From Oryzias latipes (lineage: Eukaryota; Chordata; Actinopteri; Beloniformes; Adrianichthyidae), in the NCBI RefSeq assembly GCF_002234675.1, contig NC_019867.2, forward strand, positions 29,811,166 through 29,875,165: a DNA stretch of 64,000 bases, in the 5' to 3' direction. Under the pieces are notes generated by a model that was given only the letters and a program-made list of their open reading frames with translations, ran no database searches and was not told the DNA's origin. This document shows positions 1 through 11,400 of the stretch, piece by piece; positions within the stretch are counted from its first letter, which is position 1, and each line of letters begins with the position of its first letter. Made by a program: the position numbers and the translations under genes.

Positions 1-1435
1 GGAACCGGAACCAGGCAGGAAGTCCTCCAGAGGAGTGGTACCTTCTCCAGTCTGAGGCTCATATTAAATATGAACAGCCCCCCACACACACACACACACA
101 CAGAGCTGGTCTGCACACTCCCTGAGGAGCCTGGAGGTGATATTGTCAGGGCCTGTTGCCTTCCTGGCCTTTGTTCTTCTTAACTCCATCCTAACCTGAT
201 TCAGGGTGAGGCAGAGGGGGGTTGGAGGGTGGGTGGGCGGTGGCTGGTCTGGTGCTGTGAGTCGTTGGGGGCGTCCCTTTGCTTCTGTTGGAAGAAGGGC
301 AGAGTGGACCGGTTGGTGCTGAGGTGGTAACAGCTGGAGCTGGGAGGAGACGCCTGAGCTGGAAAGGTGTGAAGACGGGGGCCGTGTGGGTGGAGACTGG
401 GGGCTGGGCAGAATCAAATCTGTTAAAGAACAGGTTCAGTTCATTTGCCCAGGCTTGGTCAGCTGTGACCTGGCGACCATTTCCAGCCTCAGCATGTCCT
501 GAGATGTGTTTCAGACCCCTCCACACATCACGGATGTTGTTCTGTTCCAGGCGCTGCTCTAGCTTCTTCCTGTAGCAGTCCTTGCACTGCCTGATGTTGT
601 ATTTCAGGTCCCTCTGTACTCTGCGTAGCTCCTCCTTCTCCCCAGAGAGAAAAGCCCTCTTCTTCTCATTTAGGAGGGTCTTCAGCTCAGGAGTGACCCA
701 GGGCTTATTGTTGGAAAAACACTGCACTGATTTTGTTTGCACTGTGTTTTCCACACAAACATTGACATAGTCCGTGATGCAGTCAGTGAGACTGTCAATG
801 TCCTCCCCGTGTGGACTGCAGAGAACGTCCCAGTCTGTGGGGCTAAAACAGTCCTTTAGTCGCTCTGTTACCTCCTCAGTCCAGATCTTCACCGTCTTAA
901 CCTGTGGTTTCTGCTGTTTCACCACTGGAGTGTAAGCAGAGGAGAGATGGACCAGGTTGTGATCAGAGCGTCCTAAAGGAGGGAGGGGGGCAGCAGTATA
1001 TGCATTCTTGACGTTAGCATAGAAAAGGTCCAGAGTTTTTCTGTCCCTTGTATGACAGTTCACATACTGGGTGAAGTTGGACAGGGTGGCAGAGAGGGGG
1101 GTGCATGCATGGTTAAAGTCCCCAGAAATCAGGATCAGGGCCTGCAGTGTTGTGTCTGCAGCTGGGACACGGTGCTGTGCACGCGCTCACAAGCAACAGC
1201 AGCGTCGGCCGACGGAGGGATGTAAACAGTCACCACCAGCACATGGGAGAACTCCTGTGGAAGGTAGTACTAGTAGTACGGCCGAACGCTGACTGCCACC
1301 AGTTCAATGTCCTTGCTGCAGTGCTGTTCTTTCACAGTGATGTGGTTGGGGTTACACCATCTGTCGTTCACGAACACTGCCAGACCACCGCCTTTCTTCT
1401 TTCCAGTCTGCGCCACGCTCCGGTCCGCCCGCACC
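1..1435 (-). mobile_element. L2/Rex1-like LINE, endonuclease to start of RT (broken)
   Basis: Read on the minus strand, this is the C-terminal half of an apurinic-type endonuclease, a linker and the start of a reverse transcriptase. Around 1430-1070 the frames spell a GDFNH-type metal-binding motif. Near 960-1000 comes the terminal endonuclease signature GRSDHNLVHL. From 710 to 500 runs the lysine-rich linker with NNKPWVTPELK. Around 190-110 is the opening RT motif KATGPDNI. Frames are broken. A CA/GT microsatellite (82-102) sits where the RT should continue, and RT-like codons resume at 60-1, so the element runs off the left edge. The same element continues at 3234-3369 and 4053-4140 beyond two younger insertions. 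Family assignment (L2/Rex1/CR1 superfamily) rests on recognised motifs, not a search. Confidence 0.85.
82..102. repeat. (CA)n microsatellite inside LINE RT region
   Basis: About ten CA units. On the minus strand they interrupt RT codons shortly after the KATGPDNI motif. Confidence 0.9.
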
Positions 1436-3225
1436 CAGTGGCGGTTCTACACTAACTTACTCCCTGGGCGAGTAACCCCACAGGCGCCCCCCCCCCCCCC
1501 CGCACCGCACCCATACAAAATTTGACAACATCCTGTTGTGTTCCCTATCTTCTTTTTAGCAATTTTACATAAAAAAATGCATGCATTTTCTAGACTCGTA
1601 TTACAGGGGGGTCAAACTCAGTCAAACACGCTTAAGGTTTTTGGCCGAAGAAGATAAACATTTACTGAACACACTAAAGCTAAACTTTTAAACCTTTTAA
1701 ACTGAACTTTTTGAACATAAATATGAATAAAAACAGGAACACAAGTTAACTTAAACCCTAAATAACTTGTAATACTTAGCTCTCCATAGAAATATATTCT
1801 GTCAAAATTATACAAATATGAACATGCTGCAGAATAAAACAAAGAAAGCCTGGAAATATTAATAAGAAATTACAATTCAAATATTTCCGTTTTTTTTTTG
1901 CTCTTTTATCATTTTTTAGAGCATTTTTTTAAGCTGGACTCCTGCTTCATTTTTAGCAATAATTTCTTAATGTGTGACGTCCTGAGTGAGTCTTTGTGAA
2001 ACATATCAGAGGGATTAGATCTAAAAAAAAAACGTATTGTTTTTAATATGTTTATGTCTTATAGAACATAAAAGACTAAATCATAGAATTCATCAGTGGG
2101 ATTACTCCAAAAATATTTGGCATTTCCCTAAATTTGTGCAACACCAACAGTAGAAATCCTCCAAAAAAACTCAATCCATAAAAAATGGTCTGCACCCAGC
2201 ACCCCTGTTACGGTTTCTGTTTCTTTGCCCCTGTGGTTTGTTTCCTTTTTGTTCTGGCATGATTTGAGTTTAACTTCCTGTTTTATTTTGTAGGGTTTCC
2301 TGTTTCGTTTTTGTTGTGAGTTTTACTTTGGTTCCCCATCCTTCCTGATTGTGTTCACCTGTGTCTCGGTTGTCTGTATGTATTTAAGTCTTGTCATTCC
2401 CTTTCTCCTGGGCTGGTCCATAGTATGTTAGTCTGCTCTCCCCGTTTCGAGTGTTTAGTGTTTCTAGCCTCCCGTCTGCAGTGGTTTTGGTTTTGCGTCC
2501 TTAGTTTTGTTTATTAAAGCCCCCGCCTCCTCTCGCTCTCTGCGCCTGGGTGCTTCCTCCCTTCTCCCCCCGTAACAATCCCTCCCCCTCCCCTTCCCTC
2601 TGACACACGCGGCTCCGTCTCTATGACGGAAGGCACAGCTGCGGCCCAGAGTTGATTGTCAGATAGAAAATTCTCCCAATCACCTCTTAGCGTGATTCAG
2701 CCAGCCACCGGCGAGTTGCGCCCCCCTCTCGAGTTTTTGGACTTATGCTCCAAAGACTACCGCAAAGAGGTGTGGCCGCAAGCATCTTGCAGCAGAGGGC
2801 GGTGGTCACGCGTGCGTCGGTTCTGCTGTGTCGGAGCAAAGAATTATGGGAAATAATCCCCATTGCCTGCTTTTGTTGAAATTGGGTTGAGCACGGGTGT
2901 TTGTTCTGCCTAATTCCTTTTCATGTGCCTGTTTTATGTTGTTTCACTCTGAGTTATTTCATTTTTTTTTTTTTTTTTTTTTTTTTGCACCATAAGTGTG
3001 AAGAGGAAACAGGATGAATACATTCTTAAGAGTCTGATGTTTCAATTTAAAAGTGTTAAGTGTCGGCAGCTGAAGCAATTTCAAATTAAAAGCGCAAAGC
3101 TTCCTCCTAGAATAAAGTAGCCTCTTTGAATATAGTTGCACAGCATCGGGCACGGCAAATGCCGCCCCCTATGAAGTGCCGCCCTGGGCGACCGCCCACA
3201 TCGCCCATATCAAAAACCGCCACTG
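1436..3225. mobile_element. hAT-type non-autonomous DNA transposon with perfect 8-bp TSD
   Basis: The insertion begins CAGTGGCGGTT and ends AACCGCCACTG, giving short terminal inverted repeats of hAT type. It is flanked by a perfect 8-bp target duplication, CCCGCACC, at 1428-1435 and 3226-3233. It lies inside the LINE endonuclease: LINE coding sequence stops at 1435 and resumes at 3234. No transposase reading frame is visible, so I call it non-autonomous. The interior has a poly-C run near 1485-1500, an AT-rich stretch (1550-2200), a solo LTR (2206-2577) and a poly-T run near 2961-2986. Confidence 0.88.
2206..2577 (+). mobile_element. Solo LTR (fossil) nested in the hAT element
   Basis: A 372-bp segment beginning TGTTACGG and ending CCGTAACA, the inverted TG...CA ends expected of an LTR. 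It is flanked by a near-perfect 5-bp duplication (ACCCC at 2201-2205, ATCCC at 2578-2582). It contains a TATA-like TATTTAAG near 2390 and an ATTAAA-type poly(A) signal near 2513. There is no internal coding part, so this is a solo LTR left by recombination. Family not determined. Confidence 0.68.
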
Positions 3226-3233
3226 CCCGCACC

Positions 3234-3369
3234 AGCGTGAATCCGTTAACTGAGACCACGGAGTTTGTCATGTCCTGGTTGAGCCACGTCTTGGTGAAAC
3301 ACAGCAGGCTGCTCTCACGGTACACCCGCTGCAGACGCATGAGCGCCGTTAGCTCGTCCAGCTTGTTAA
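3234..3369 (-). mobile_element. LINE endonuclease N-terminal fragment
   Basis: The minus strand reads NKLDELTALMRLQRVYRESS followed by LLCFTKTWLNQDM, the N-terminal metal-binding region of an L2-type endonuclease (the ET.WL motif appears here as KTWL). It is separated from 1-1435 only by the hAT insertion and from 4053-4140 by the TTAA-flanked MITE. Confidence 0.8.
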
Positions 3370-4052
3370 GGCCCGTACACACCGGGACGAATATTCGCCA
3401 GGTGTTATTCGCCAGCGTTTTTCGCCACGTTTTTTGTGTTCACACCCAGGCGATTTTCGCTGAAGATGAGCCGAGCAAACATGCAATTTCATTCCCTGAC
3501 ATTAGATGGCGCTTAATGTAAACAGAAATGCTCCTGTACACAAGGTGGCGCTGCGCAACTTTACGCTTCTTAAAGTCGCTTTTCACTCAGAAGAAGAGAG
3601 CAAGTATTTACGCGATTGTCAGAATCAAACAAAGAAGACATGAATATTTCAAGCACCAGTAGCTCCAACTGGTGCTCGGTTCGGGGATATTTTAGAATGT
3701 CCGTCATTATTTCTTCGCGGCAGTGTAGACGCTACTTGGCGTCTATCTTCTTCGCTGGTATGTGTGCTCAGCAAGGCAGTTTTGTGTTTGAGCGCCCCCA
3801 AGTTGTGTTTTACTGTAACTTCAGAAGCTCCAGAAACGTGGGCAAAAGCGCCATTCTCATTGGTCGAGTAGATTTCGACGCGATGCATCGAAAAAAACAA
3901 ACAAACCCGAGGCGTTGTTTTTTTTTTACGCTTTGACGCGTGGCGTTTTTTCGCGTCGGTGTGCACACTCTCATTGGTGCCCTTTGTTTAGTCACGAGGC
4001 GTTAAACGTCGGCGAAAATCGCCGGCGAAATTCGTCCCGGTGTGAACGGGCC
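3370..4052. mobile_element. TIR MITE flanked by TTAA
   Basis: The element starts GGCCCGTACACACCGGGACG. Its right end, reverse-complemented, is GGCCCGTTCACACCGGGACG, one mismatch in 20. Subterminal TTCGCC repeats extend the similarity. TTAA flanks both ends (3366-3369, 4053-4056), which fits piggyBac (TTAA) or PIF/Harbinger (TTA/TAA) integration. The sequence alone does not separate them because the repeat is palindromic. No transposase frame is visible in 683 bp. It interrupts the L2-like LINE. Confidence 0.82.
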
Positions 4053-4140
4053 TTAAGAGAGCGCGGACAGCTGATCTCGAGTGTAAACAATGGAGCTGCA
4101 TCGCAACTGATCCCCCAAGGCCGGTTCAAAAAGTTGAGAA
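4053..4140 (-). mobile_element. LINE 5' coding fragment beyond the MITE
   Basis: The minus strand reads SSIVYTRDQLSAL, which resembles the segment just before the endonuclease of L2-type LINEs. It adjoins the TTAA repeat, so it continues 3234-3369. The upstream end of the LINE is not clear and is placed at about 4140. Confidence 0.55.
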
Positions 4141-4552
4141 AAAACAAAAAAACAAAAAGCAAAAGTAATGATGTTCCTGTCTTTTGTTGCAGAACTTTGT
4201 ATTAGTTGTTGAGAAATACAAAAAACACAAATAAGGTGGAAGAAAATATTAAAAAAACGCAAAGTAAGGAACACAAAAGGGTAGAGCTGCCCAGATATGC
4301 TGCCACACACGCGACGCCATGGTAACCGGAGTGACTGATGGTGTCAAAAAAAGATAACAAAGATAGCACAAGGGTTATATTGACGCATATAAATGTAATT
4401 ATTTCACAGAGCAACTATTTGCGTCGGCAAACAGAAACATTTAACTTTTTCAAAGCTCAAAGGTATAAATGAAAAAAAAAACAGTTTCTTCTTTCACTAC
4501 TATACTTTTACAGTAGTTAGGGGTTAGAGTAGGAATTCAGACACAACCTTAC

Positions 4553-6047
4553 ATAGTATAAAAAATTTTATTTTCACAAGTTGTTCAAACGTAATGTATT
4601 ATGGTCTATATTCCCCAATTTACTGAGCATCTATGCACACTGTTTTATTGCAGAGACTTCTGGGACTACAAAATAGCAAACGCACCATAGTGAATGGTGA
4701 AGGAATTTGGAGACAACCCGGAAATTTCCGTTATGATAGTTATCTATTTCTTTACCATTGTTGAATTCTTTTCTTTTCATTTTCTAATCTCATCGTGCAC
4801 ATGTCGAGATAAACATTGAATCTTTTTAAATGAAAGAGAACTGTTAAACCATTCAAATATTCCAGGTTAATTGTCTGTGAACAGCTGTCCCTGGTAGAGG
4901 CTGTGGACTTTTTAGAGTCCAAACAGTTGTAGAAACAAACATGCTTTTCTGATGGTCACAAATGTTGTGTTGATTCAATGTCTTTCCTTAATCTTTAGGT
5001 TAGACCTTCAGAGCTCATGTATTCTGAAATGGAGATAGTCTTTCTTTAATGATTTTCTCTTAAATAAACATTAGTAGCAAAATGATTCAAGGTAACATTA
5101 CAGCTAAACCCAACTGTTTATCTTTGACTATTTAGATTTCAGGTTTTTGTTGGAACCGAATAATTATTTTGGTCTTTTAGACCTAGCATTTATTTCATTA
5201 GTACATGCACAAATGTAGTTTAACATAATTTCACAGAGCAGATATTTGCATTGTCGGAGCACTAAAACAGAGGTTATCTTTTCCATAACTCTAAGATATA
5301 ATCATAAAAATAAAACACATAAATTTTGGATTTGACCCCAACATTTTTGCTCCTTCAACAATCAGAAACTCCCTCAATCTTTTTTATTTCATACGTTGTT
5401 TAGTGCCTCTGGTACTTTAACAGTCAATATTAGCAAATCTAAAATATTTCATTTTGTTTTAACCACAACAATAATAAAAAATAAGAATAAGCAAAAAAAA
5501 AAAAACATTTATTTTTTATTCTTTAGAAAATTTTAGATTGTGGTGAATTGGAATTCTTCATCTTTCATTCGACTTAGTTGTCAACTCTGACGTCTTCCCT
5601 GTAATGAACTAAACTGAACCAGTTAAATGACATGTGGCTGATTTGAGTTTAGTAAATGATTACTTGGTGAAACATAAAAGCTCTGCAGAATTTGGGCAAA
5701 TTTCTCCACACTATTTAAATTTTTTGAATTTTATAAATGAAAGTTTAGTTCTTTGAGTGGAATTTTTGAATTAATTAATACACTTTTCTGTGATTTTTTT
5801 TGGAAAGAGTTTGTAGAAGCAAACACATTTAAATAAATTCAGAAATTGTTTCACTTATGGTGAAATAAAGTCTGATCAGGCAGTGAGAGCTCTCAGCTGC
5901 ACGTATTGAAAAATGGCTCATTTTCATTAAGATTGTTTCTGGTCTTTGAAAATGAGATAGAAAAAAAGCCTAAAATGATTTGCACTGGCTTAATCAGTTC
6001 ATTTGGATTGTAAAAATGTTCAGATAAGTAGGGATGCACGAACTAGT
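4553..6047. other. AT-rich segment in block A absent from block B
   Basis: No coding region seen. Block B jumps from the equivalent of 4552 (near 38515) straight to the equivalent of about 7755, so this stretch together with the LINE at 6062-7747 is either an insertion in A or a deletion in B. Part of it (about 5215-5310) is a diverged repeat of 4385-4480 (shared TTTCACAGAGCA core), and 4590-4720 resembles 26785-26930. An old dispersed repeat is therefore likely. Confidence 0.5.
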
Positions 6048-6061
6048 ATGGAATATAAAAA

Positions 6062-7747
6062 TTCAATTCAATTCAATTTTATTTGTATAGCCCAAAATCA
6101 CAACAGTCGTCTCGATGGGCTTTGAAGTAAAATATGAACTCAAAAGGATCACAAATTCATAGAATTCAAAAGGAAAATACTAAATTGAACTAACTAACTG
6201 GCTAAACTAAACTGGACATCCCTGCCCTTAGACCCCCCTTCGCGGTAAGAAAAAACTCCTAAAAAAAACGGTTCCGGAAAAAACGAAGAAACCTCAGGGG
6301 TGTCCACATGAAGGAGGGATCCTCCCCCAGGACGGACAGGCGATTTACCAGAACTCTTAGAGATGAATTAACTTATCTAAATCAACAACTACATATTTAA
6401 AGTCCAGCAGACGAGCTTCATCCAGCCGTGGTTGTGGGGACAGTCAAAGGCGCGAGTCGAGCCGGAGACAGGATCCACAGCCAGGTGTAGGAGCGGGAGC
6501 AAAGGCGAGGTAAACGGTCAGGAACTGGAGCACGGATGAAACAACTGGAGTCTGGAAGCACTCCCACTCCCCAGGAGGGGAGAGGAAAAGAGGGATAATA
6601 CATGAATCGCACTGTACCAAACAGAGGCATGGGGAACTAAATGATGAATAATGATCAAGAATAGAGGAGAGGAAGGGTAGAAGTAGAAAAGAAAAGAGGA
6701 CAGAACCCCAGTGCACCATAGTTACCCCAGCTTCAACTTCTAGCAGCCTTTTAAAACAAATAGTTATTATTAAGTTTAATTTAAAGACATTAACATTAAG
6801 TTAAATAATCTCTGAATACTAACTAGTCTGACAATAAGCCTGTCCAAAGAGGAATGTTTTCAGTCTAGCTTTGAATGTAGAAACTGAATCGGTCTCTCTT
6901 ACATGAGCTGGGAGTTTATTCCATAAAACAGGGGCTTGGTGGCTAAACGCTCTACCTCCAACCGTACTTTTACTAATTCTAGGAACCACAAGCAGTCCTG
7001 CATTTTGCGAGCGAAGTGTTCTTATTGGATGGTAAAGGACTATGAGGTCCTTAATATAGGACGGGGCCATTCCATGTAAGGCCTTATAGGTTAACAGGAG
7101 GATCTTGAACTTGATTCTGGAATCAACTGGGAGCCATTGGAGCGAAACTAACACAGGAGTGATGTGATCTCTTCTGCTAGTTCCTGCTAACAATCTAGCT
7201 GCTGCGTTCTGAACAAGCTGGAGACTTCTTAAGGAACTCTTAGGACACGCTGCTAACAAGGAGTTACAGTAATCCAGCCTCGACGTAACAAAAGCATGGA
7301 TGAGTTTTTCAGCATCAATCTTAGAAAGTATATTTCTGATCTTACCAATATTCCGCAGGTGAAAAAAGGCAGTTCTGCACGCCTGAGATATGTGAGCCTT
7401 AAATGATAAATCCTGGTCAAATAAAACCCCAAGGTTTCTAACTGTGGAATTGGAGGCTATACTTATGCCACCCAGGGAGACTATCTGAGCAGACAGAGTA
7501 TCTCTGAGGTTTTTAGGACCAAGTATAATGACCTCAGTTTTTTCTGGGTTCAAGAGGAGGTAATTAATTGTCTTCCAGGTCTTGATGTCTCTGATGCAGG
7601 CGTTCAGTTTCTCTATTTTGTCATTCTGGTCAGGCTTCATGGATAAATACAACTGCGTATCGTCGGCATAACAATGAAAATTAATGCTGTGTTTCCTGAT
7701 TATGTTTCCTAGGGGTAGCATATAAAGCGTAAACAGGATGGATTATA
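6062..7747 (-). mobile_element. 5'-truncated L2/Rex1-like LINE with TSD
   Basis: Minus-strand frame 7721-6819 is open for 300 codons. It starts within the RT palm (HCYADDTQLYLS, the YADD catalytic box), runs through KTEVIILGP and LGVLFDQDLSF, and ends in the conserved C-terminal region (SRLDYCNSLLAACP, LQWLPVDSRIKFKIL, LWNKLP). The 3' end at 6062 is the repeated TTCAA tract. A 14-bp target duplication, ATGGAATATAAAAA, flanks it (6048-6061, 7748-7761), so this is one 5'-truncated retrotransposition event. It lies in block A only, upstream of LOX-A. The open frame suggests a fairly young insertion, but it lacks endonuclease and half the RT. Confidence 0.92.
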
Positions 7748-8302
7748 ATGGAATATAAAAAGGAGCCTTTGCACCCACCAAATGTAGTAACTGTTAGTAA
7801 ACCCACAACTCATCCAAACACACAATACACAGCTATTGCACAGACAGGTTGTTTGTTCTTCACATAAACTTTGTGTTCTACCTTTTTCCCCAGGACAGGA
7901 CGTTTATCCACAGCTCCATAAACCATAACATGATTCGTCTAGTCTGCATTCAAGGACTGTGAGATAAACTGTGGACTGTGCAGATATGAACCTGTTGTTT
8001 CTGCACAGATCACCACTCTGACTTCTCATTTGGACTGATGAAAGTGTTTTTGTATCAGCCCCGTGCTGAGGATCACATGTGTGTGCTTTTACTTTTTAAA
8101 TGATTGCTCAGAATTGTAATCTGACCATACAGCTGGTCTAACCACAGCCTGTGATTTATAGAGCCACCTGTGCTGGTATCAACCCCTACACCACATTTCT
8201 GACCACGAGGAGTTATCACAAGGCCTTGGTTATGATCATTTGTTTCATACATGACACTTTCGTAGTTCAACAACAGAGTAGCACACTACCAACAGACACA
8301 GC

Positions 8303-8339
8303 AGGGCGGGATTTCTACGCATCATGGGGTCCTTATAAA
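8303..8339 (+). promoter_or_regulatory. LOX-A core promoter: GC box and TATA box
   Basis: GGGCGGG at about 8303-8309 and TATAAA at 8334-8339. The same arrangement occurs before LOX-B. A TATA-directed start near 8360-8368 would exclude the ATG at 8351. A T-rich tract ending in CAG (about 8441-8450) could be the acceptor of a small 5' UTR intron. Confidence 0.55.
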
Positions 8340-8473
8340 CCACTCCAAGGATGGAGCAAAAAGCATCTCAGTTGCTGCCTGATCCAGCTACCATGAAGGG
8401 GGCTTTGTTGACCTGGTTTTGGTGTTTTCTTAATGGCTTTTTTTCAGTCAGGATTGCTGCGCTGAGGGGAAAC

Positions 8474-11400
8474 ATGAAGGCAGAGTATCAAGTGACTGTT
8501 TACACCCAGGACATGGCCTATGCTGGCACCAAGGATGATGTGTACATCACTCTGGTGGGTAAACGGGGGAGCAGCCAACATGGGAAGCTGGGAAGAAACA
8601 AGTTTTTCTTCCATAGAGGGGATGTAAGTATTGATCATATGAGCCACACCTGCTACTGCACTGCTGCAAATTACCAATAGTGTAAAGAATGATGCTTCTG
8701 GAAGACCCAAATAGAGAAGACAGGGGCTTGTGGGTAATTACTACTGAACAAGTAAAACAAGACAAAGCCATGAAAAATATGAATTAAAATGATAAAAGAA
8801 GGGACGAGAAATCTGTTGTGATCTACTGTGCTGCCAGACTTCCAGCAGCTGTTTCAATCTGGTCTCTTCTTCTTCTGCTTCGTCCCTTCAATCCCAATGG
8901 CCTGATTCTTCACTGTGGAAACAGGAGGACCTTGTACAATAACTGTGTGAAGGTTTTGGACAGGACTAAGTTGCAGAACCAACTTCCCAGTGCATAGACT
9001 TAAAAACTGCTAAGGGGGGTGGGGGGTGGACTGCATTGGAGAGTTCATAACCAGGCTCCTCTGAGGAAGAGAAATAGTGACCTCCAGTGGAAGATCTTAC
9101 ATCATTTTCTAACAATAATCTATTTTATCTCAGTTTTGAACCCCAGGGTTTCTGACTCCTGCCCTTTTTGTGACCTTAGAGAGACAGTTTTTCATGTTTT
9201 GAGTGTGAGAGGCTTTCTGGCGTCTTTTTAATTGTGATTTGTTTTTTACCATTCATTGTTTTATTTATGTGTCAGGGTAAAAGATGCTGGAGTTGTCTTT
9301 CTTCAGACTGTTGGGTCGTTTGTCCTGTTTTAAAAAATCGTGGGTGTTTAGGAATGATCTTTGCTTTGTGTCTGATGGTGAATTGTTTTTGGCGAATATT
9401 TTGTGTAACGGATTATTGTTCTTGCTATTTGTATTTCCCAGTTATCAACGATGTTTTAAAAAAAATCACAACTTTTGGTTCTATGGCGCTTGGCACACAA
9501 CTTTTAGGTATATGCAGTGTGGATCAAGAGTTTTATTTATACCCATTTATTTTTAGTGTCATTTCATCCTCTGTTATTTTAACGTATTTTTTTCTCTTTT
9601 AATCTGATCTGTTGCCACACTCTGCTCCCTCTTCATCAGCTTCATTACCCTCTCTTGTTCTGAGCTGCACATACTCGTCTGATACTTTCTGATTCTCTGC
9701 TAGTTTGTTGAAGACCAGATTATGTCATGTTGTGTTACCTTTCTGTTCCTAAATCTATTTTTGGACCTTGAGTTAGCTGAGGATTTACTGACTGTTCTGA
9801 CCTTCTCCATATACCTCTGTTTGGATGAACCCTTTGGACTGTTTGCTGGGTTTTTCTCTCAATGCACCCAGATCAACATACTGTAGCTCTTCATCCTTAG
9901 TTCTCTGAAATACAAACCTTCCTGAATGTCTACAAATTAACTGTGTATACCACTCCTGAGTTTCTGCCTTTCTTGGGTTGTTCATCTTCAGACATTAGTG
10001 ACCTGTATGCACTTATAAAATAGGCTCTGTGAGAGCTAAACATACACACACAAGTACGGCATGGTGATCTGAAAAATGAGTGACAATAAAATAAAATAAA
10101 AAACGAAGTGAATCCATTGGAGATGCAGCTTCATTCAGCTGACTTCAGTTACTTGGGATGATGTTCTGAAAGCGTTTTCTCCTAAATCCAGGAGTCCACC
10201 TTCACTGTGACCTGTTCTGCAGACCTCGGAGAGCTGCTGCTGATCCATCTTGAAAAACGTGGGCTTGTAATCAAAGACAGTTGGCTCCCTGCAAAAGTGG
10301 AGGTGAGGTCTTCTAATGGAAAGCTCTACGTGTTTCCCATCTACCACTGGTTAAAAGGAAACAAGAAGCACTTCTTCAGGGAGGGGGCAGGTCTGTTCCT
10401 CTCACATGTACTTTGCTGTCCACATGCTGTCCTCCAGAATGATCTGACCTGCTTCTGGGCTTTTCTTCTCTCCTCTCAGCTGTGCTGGACTTTCAGGAGA
10501 CGAATCATCAGATGATCAAGACGAGGAAAAATGAGCTGAAGAATCAGAAGAATCTCTACAGGTCAGAGTTCAGATCTTAAAGATGTTCTTTATGGTGATG
10601 CTCCATCATGATCTTAGCTCGGACTAGTTTTTAGTTAATTTATTCATGGTGTTCTAACTCATCCGTGCTTTGAGTTGTTTCAACCATTCTAGTATTGAAA
10701 TGTTTTTGATACTTTATGATAATTTTATGCTCATCACAAAAATGAAGGTCTCATTGTGCCGGTCCCAAGTCTGGATAAATACAGAGGGTTGTTTTAGAAA
10801 AGGCATCCAACATAGAGTCTTTGTTTAGCTAAATAAGCAAATCAGACCAAACATATCCAAACCGGACCAGTCGAGGCCTGGATTAATAATGATCACCATC
10901 AGTGCTGTTCACCGATAAGGTGCCGTTGGAAATTGGACTACAGTTGGTTGAAAAAAGATAAGAAGGTGGGTTTATAGGAAGAGACCAGGTAGAAATGTAG
11001 CAATACCAGAAGTTTCTGAGCAGGGTTCAAATTGCTCTATCATGGTGGAGATGAGAAGTTAAATGGAAAAGGAGTTATCTTAAAGCAGTTTGTTAGGAAT
11101 ATTGTGGAGGTAAAAAGAGAGTCAGATGGAGTGATGAGTCTGAAGATAGAAATCGAAGGTGTGATGTTTGTTGTTAGTGGGTATGCCTTACTGGTAAGAT
11201 TGTCATGATCTCATGAGGCTTAGCAGACCCAAATGCTGAAAACCCGGAAGAAAACTCAAAGAATCGTCTGGTAAGTATGAGGGATTTAATTCACAGCCAG
11301 TGAATGAGCAGACTTGAGGTAAGAAGGATCTTGATGCGTAGGCGCGGCAGGCTGGAGGGTATTGAGGCAGAAACCAGTGAGCTTGGATGAAGCTGGATCC

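Noticed and set aside
191-1063. A 290-codon minus-strand frame as a host gene
   Set aside because: Its motifs (SDHNLVHL, NNKPWVTPELK, linker) are those of a LINE polyprotein, and it continues in other frames on both sides.
8351-8473. A 41-residue N-terminal extension of LOX-A starting at ATG 8351
   Set aside because: The ATG lies only 12 bp after the TATA box, so it would precede the expected transcription start. LOX proteins begin at the PLAT strand, matching ATG 8474. The same holds for 39115 in LOX-B.
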